A program made the position numbers and the translations under genes. Of a stretch of DNA of 64,000 nucleotides, positions 62,222 through 64,000 are shown piece after piece; the stretch's first letter is position 1, and each line of letters begins with the position of its first letter. The DNA comes from Yokenella regensburgei ATCC 49455 (GTDB lineage Bacteria > Pseudomonadota > Gammaproteobacteria > Enterobacterales > Enterobacteriaceae). The stretch lies in assembly GCF_000735455.1 (NCBI RefSeq), contig NZ_JMPS01000044.1, positions 62,001 through 126,000 on the forward strand, in the 5' to 3' direction. The notes beneath the pieces were generated by a model. It had not been told where the DNA came from and did not search any database. It saw only the letters and a list, made by a program, of their open reading frames with translations.

Positions 62222-64000
62222 TCGCCCACATAGAAGGCGAACCTAGCCACAAGGTAGTGCGTACCGCTATTCACGCACTGGCCCGTATGCAGCACCGTGG
62301 AGCGATCCTCGCCGATGGTAAAACCGGCGACGGTTGCGGCCTGCTGTTACAAAAACCGGACCGTTTCTTCCGCCTGGTGGCTGAAGAACGCGGCTGGCGT
62401 TTAGCCAAAAACTACGCCGTCGGGATGATTTTCCTGAACAAAGACGCTGAACTGGCAAGCGCTTCCCGCCGTGTGGTGGAAGAAGAACTGCAGCGTGAAA
62501 CGCTGTCGATTGTCGGCTGGCGTGACGTGCCGACCAACGAAGGCGTGCTCGGCGAAATCGCCCTCTCCTCCATGCCGCGCATCGAGCAAATCTTTGTTAA
62601 CGCCCCGGCAGGCTGGCGCCCGCGCGATATGGAGCGTCGTCTGTTCATCGCTCGTCGCCGTATCGAAAAACGTCTGCAGGAAGACAAAGACTTCTACGTC
62701 TGTAGCCTGTCTAACCTCGTGAACATCTATAAAGGTCTGTGTATGCCGGCGGATCTGCCGCGCTTCTACCTGGATCTTGCGGATCTGCGTCTGGAGTCGG
62801 CCATCTGCCTGTTCCACCAGCGCTTTTCCACAAACACCGTGCCGCGCTGGCCGCTGGCACAGCCGTTCCGCTATCTGGCACACAACGGCGAGATCAATAC
62901 CATCACCGGTAACCGCCAGTGGGCCCGCGCCCGTACCTATAAATTCCAGACTCCGCTGATCCCGGATCTGCAGGACGCTGCGCCGTTCGTCAACGAAACC
63001 GGCTCCGACTCAAGCTCCCTCGACAACATGCTCGAGCTGCTGCTGGCAGGCGGGATGGATATCGTGCGCGCCATGCGTTTACTGGTGCCGCCAGCCTGGC
63101 AGAACAACCCGGATATGGACCCGGAGCTGCGCGCCTTCTTCGACTTTAACTCCATGCACATGGAGCCGTGGGACGGCCCGGCGGGTATCGTCATGTCCGA
63201 CGGTCGCTTTGCTGCCTGTAACCTCGACCGTAACGGCCTGCGCCCGGCGCGCTACGTCATCACCAAAGACAAGCTCATCACCTGTGCCTCAGAAGTCGGC
63301 ATCTGGGACTACCAACCGGATGAAGTGGTTGAGAAAGGCCGCGTGGGCCCGGGCGAGCTGATGGTTATCGACACCCGCGGGGGCCGGATTCTGCACTCGG
63401 CGGAAACCGATAACGATCTGAAGAGCCGTCACCCGTACAAAGAGTGGATGGAGAAAAACGTCCGCCGCCTGGTGCCGTTCGAAGATCTGCCGGATGAAGA
63501 CGTCGGCCACCGCGAGCTGGACGACGATATGCTCGCGAGCTTCCAGAAACAGTTTAACTACAGCGCGGAAGAGCTGGACTCGGTTATCCGCGTGCTCGGT
63601 GAAAACGGTCAGGAGGCTGTAGGCTCGATGGGTGATGATACCCCGTTCGCCGTGCTTTCCAGCCAGCCGCGCATCATTTACGACTACTTCCGTCAGCAGT
63701 TTGCGCAGGTGACTAACCCGCCAATCGATCCGCTGCGCGAAGCACACGTGATGTCCCTTGCCACCAGCATTGGCCGCGAGATGAACGTGTTCTGCGAAGC
63801 AGAAGGCCAGGCGCACCGTCTGAGCTTTAAATCGCCGATCCTGCTGTTCTCCGACTTCACCCAGCTCACGACCATGAAGGAAGAGCACTACCGCGCCGAC
63901 CGCCTGGATATCACCTTTGATGTCACCGGGGCGACGCTGGAAGAGACGGTGAAAGCGCTGTGCGACAAAGCCGAACAAATGGTCCGCAACGGCACCGTTC
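62173..64000 (+). CDS. gltB: Glutamate synthase (NADPH) large subunit, 5' part
   Basis: GltB converts glutamine and 2-oxoglutarate to two glutamates together with GltD. The first 609 codons are in the window; the gene continues past the right edge (E. coli GltB about 1486 residues). The start at ATG 62173 (MLYDKSLEKDNCGFG) has GGGGAGG upstream and is fixed by an in-frame TAG at 62149-62151. An 11-residue propeptide is removed to expose Cys12, the Ntn-type glutaminase nucleophile; ARMQHRGAILADGKTGDG, RFSTNTVPRWPLAQPFR and HNGEINTITGN follow. The FMN/Fe-S synthase domain lies beyond the window. Confidence 0.96.
   Translation, partial: MLYDKSLEKDNCGFGLIAHIEGEPSHKVVRTAIHALARMQHRGAILADGKTGDGCGLLLQKPDRFFRLVAEERGWRLAKNYAVGMIFLNKDAELASASRRVVEEELQRETLSIVGWRDVPTNEGVLGEIALSSMPRIEQIFVNAPAGWRPRDMERRLFIARRRIEKRLQEDKDFYVCSLSNLVNIYKGLCMPADLPRFYLDLADLRLESAICLFHQRFSTNTVPRWPLAQPFRYLAHNGEINTITGNRQWARARTYKFQTPLIPDLQDAAPFVNETGSDSSSLDNMLELLLAGGMDIVRAMRLLVPPAWQNNPDMDPELRAFFDFNSMHMEPWDGPAGIVMSDGRFAACNLDRNGLRPARYVITKDKLITCASEVGIWDYQPDEVVEKGRVGPGELMVIDTRGGRILHSAETDNDLKSRHPYKEWMEKNVRRLVPFEDLPDEDVGHRELDDDMLASFQKQFNYSAEELDSVIRVLGENGQEAVGSMGDDTPFAVLSSQPRIIYDYFRQQFAQVTNPPIDPLREAHVMSLATSIGREMNVFCEAEGQAHRLSFKSPILLFSDFTQLTTMKEEHYRADRLDITFDVTGATLEETVKALCDKAEQMVRNGTV

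Overview
The window is ordinary chromosome of an enterobacterium close to Enterobacter, Lelliottia or Leclercia. Nearly every gene matches, in order and in protein length, the Escherichia coli block from yraL (rsmI) to gltB. It differs from E. coli in three places: there is no yhbO between yraR and yhbP, there is no yhbX between argG and leuU, and a small accessory envelope cassette occupies the argG-leuU interval. The genus is inferred from gene content and was not tested.

Layout. (1) 1-8.7 kb: the end of a glycoside-hydrolase-like gene, then rsmI (reverse), lpoA-yraN-diaA-dolP (forward; peptidoglycan synthesis, replication timing, outer-membrane quality), then yraQ, yraR, yhbP, yhbQ, yhbS and ubiT. 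(2) 8.9-13.2 kb: ubiUV (oxygen-independent ubiquinone hydroxylation), yhbW and the tryptophan permease mtr. (3) 13.4-25.7 kb, all reverse: the gene-expression superoperon metY-rimP-nusA-infB-rbfA-truB-rpsO-pnp-nlpI-yrbN-deaD, with several intra-operon hairpins. (4) 25.7-30.5 kb: argG, then an IprA-like regulator, a second full-length OmpA, a YfaZ-family outer-membrane protein and a lipoprotein. (5) 30.6-37.3 kb: leuU-secG-glmM-folP-ftsH-rlmE (reverse), yhbY and greA. (6) 37.5-48.4 kb: dacB, the rplU-rpmA-yhbE-obgE unit, ispB, sfsB, murA, ibaG and mlaFEDCB (phospholipid transport). (7) 48.6-56.5 kb: yrbG-kdsD-kdsC-lptC-lptA-lptB-rpoN-hpf-ptsN-rapZ-npr, which makes Kdo, moves LPS, and carries sigma-54 with the nitrogen PTS. 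(8) 56.5-64 kb: mtgA, elbB, the sRNA ArcZ, arcB, yhcC and the start of gltB.

RNA features are tRNA-fMet (metY), tRNA-Leu(GAG) (leuU), ArcZ, a probable GraL-type leader of greA, a possible SraG, and the pnp RNase III leader hairpin. The short gene yrbN (26 codons) is present and overlaps the start of deaD.

The most interesting signal is a 19-bp copy of the 3' end of leuU (18 of 19 identical) upstream of metY, in direct orientation to leuU. The two copies bracket argG and the accessory envelope cassette. This looks like a fossil attachment site and suggests that argG and its neighbours arrived by integration at leuU. The second most interesting is a 13-bp perfect inverted repeat whose right arm covers the ribosome binding site of yhbW. 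No complete mobile element, prophage, CRISPR array or clearly new multi-gene system was seen.
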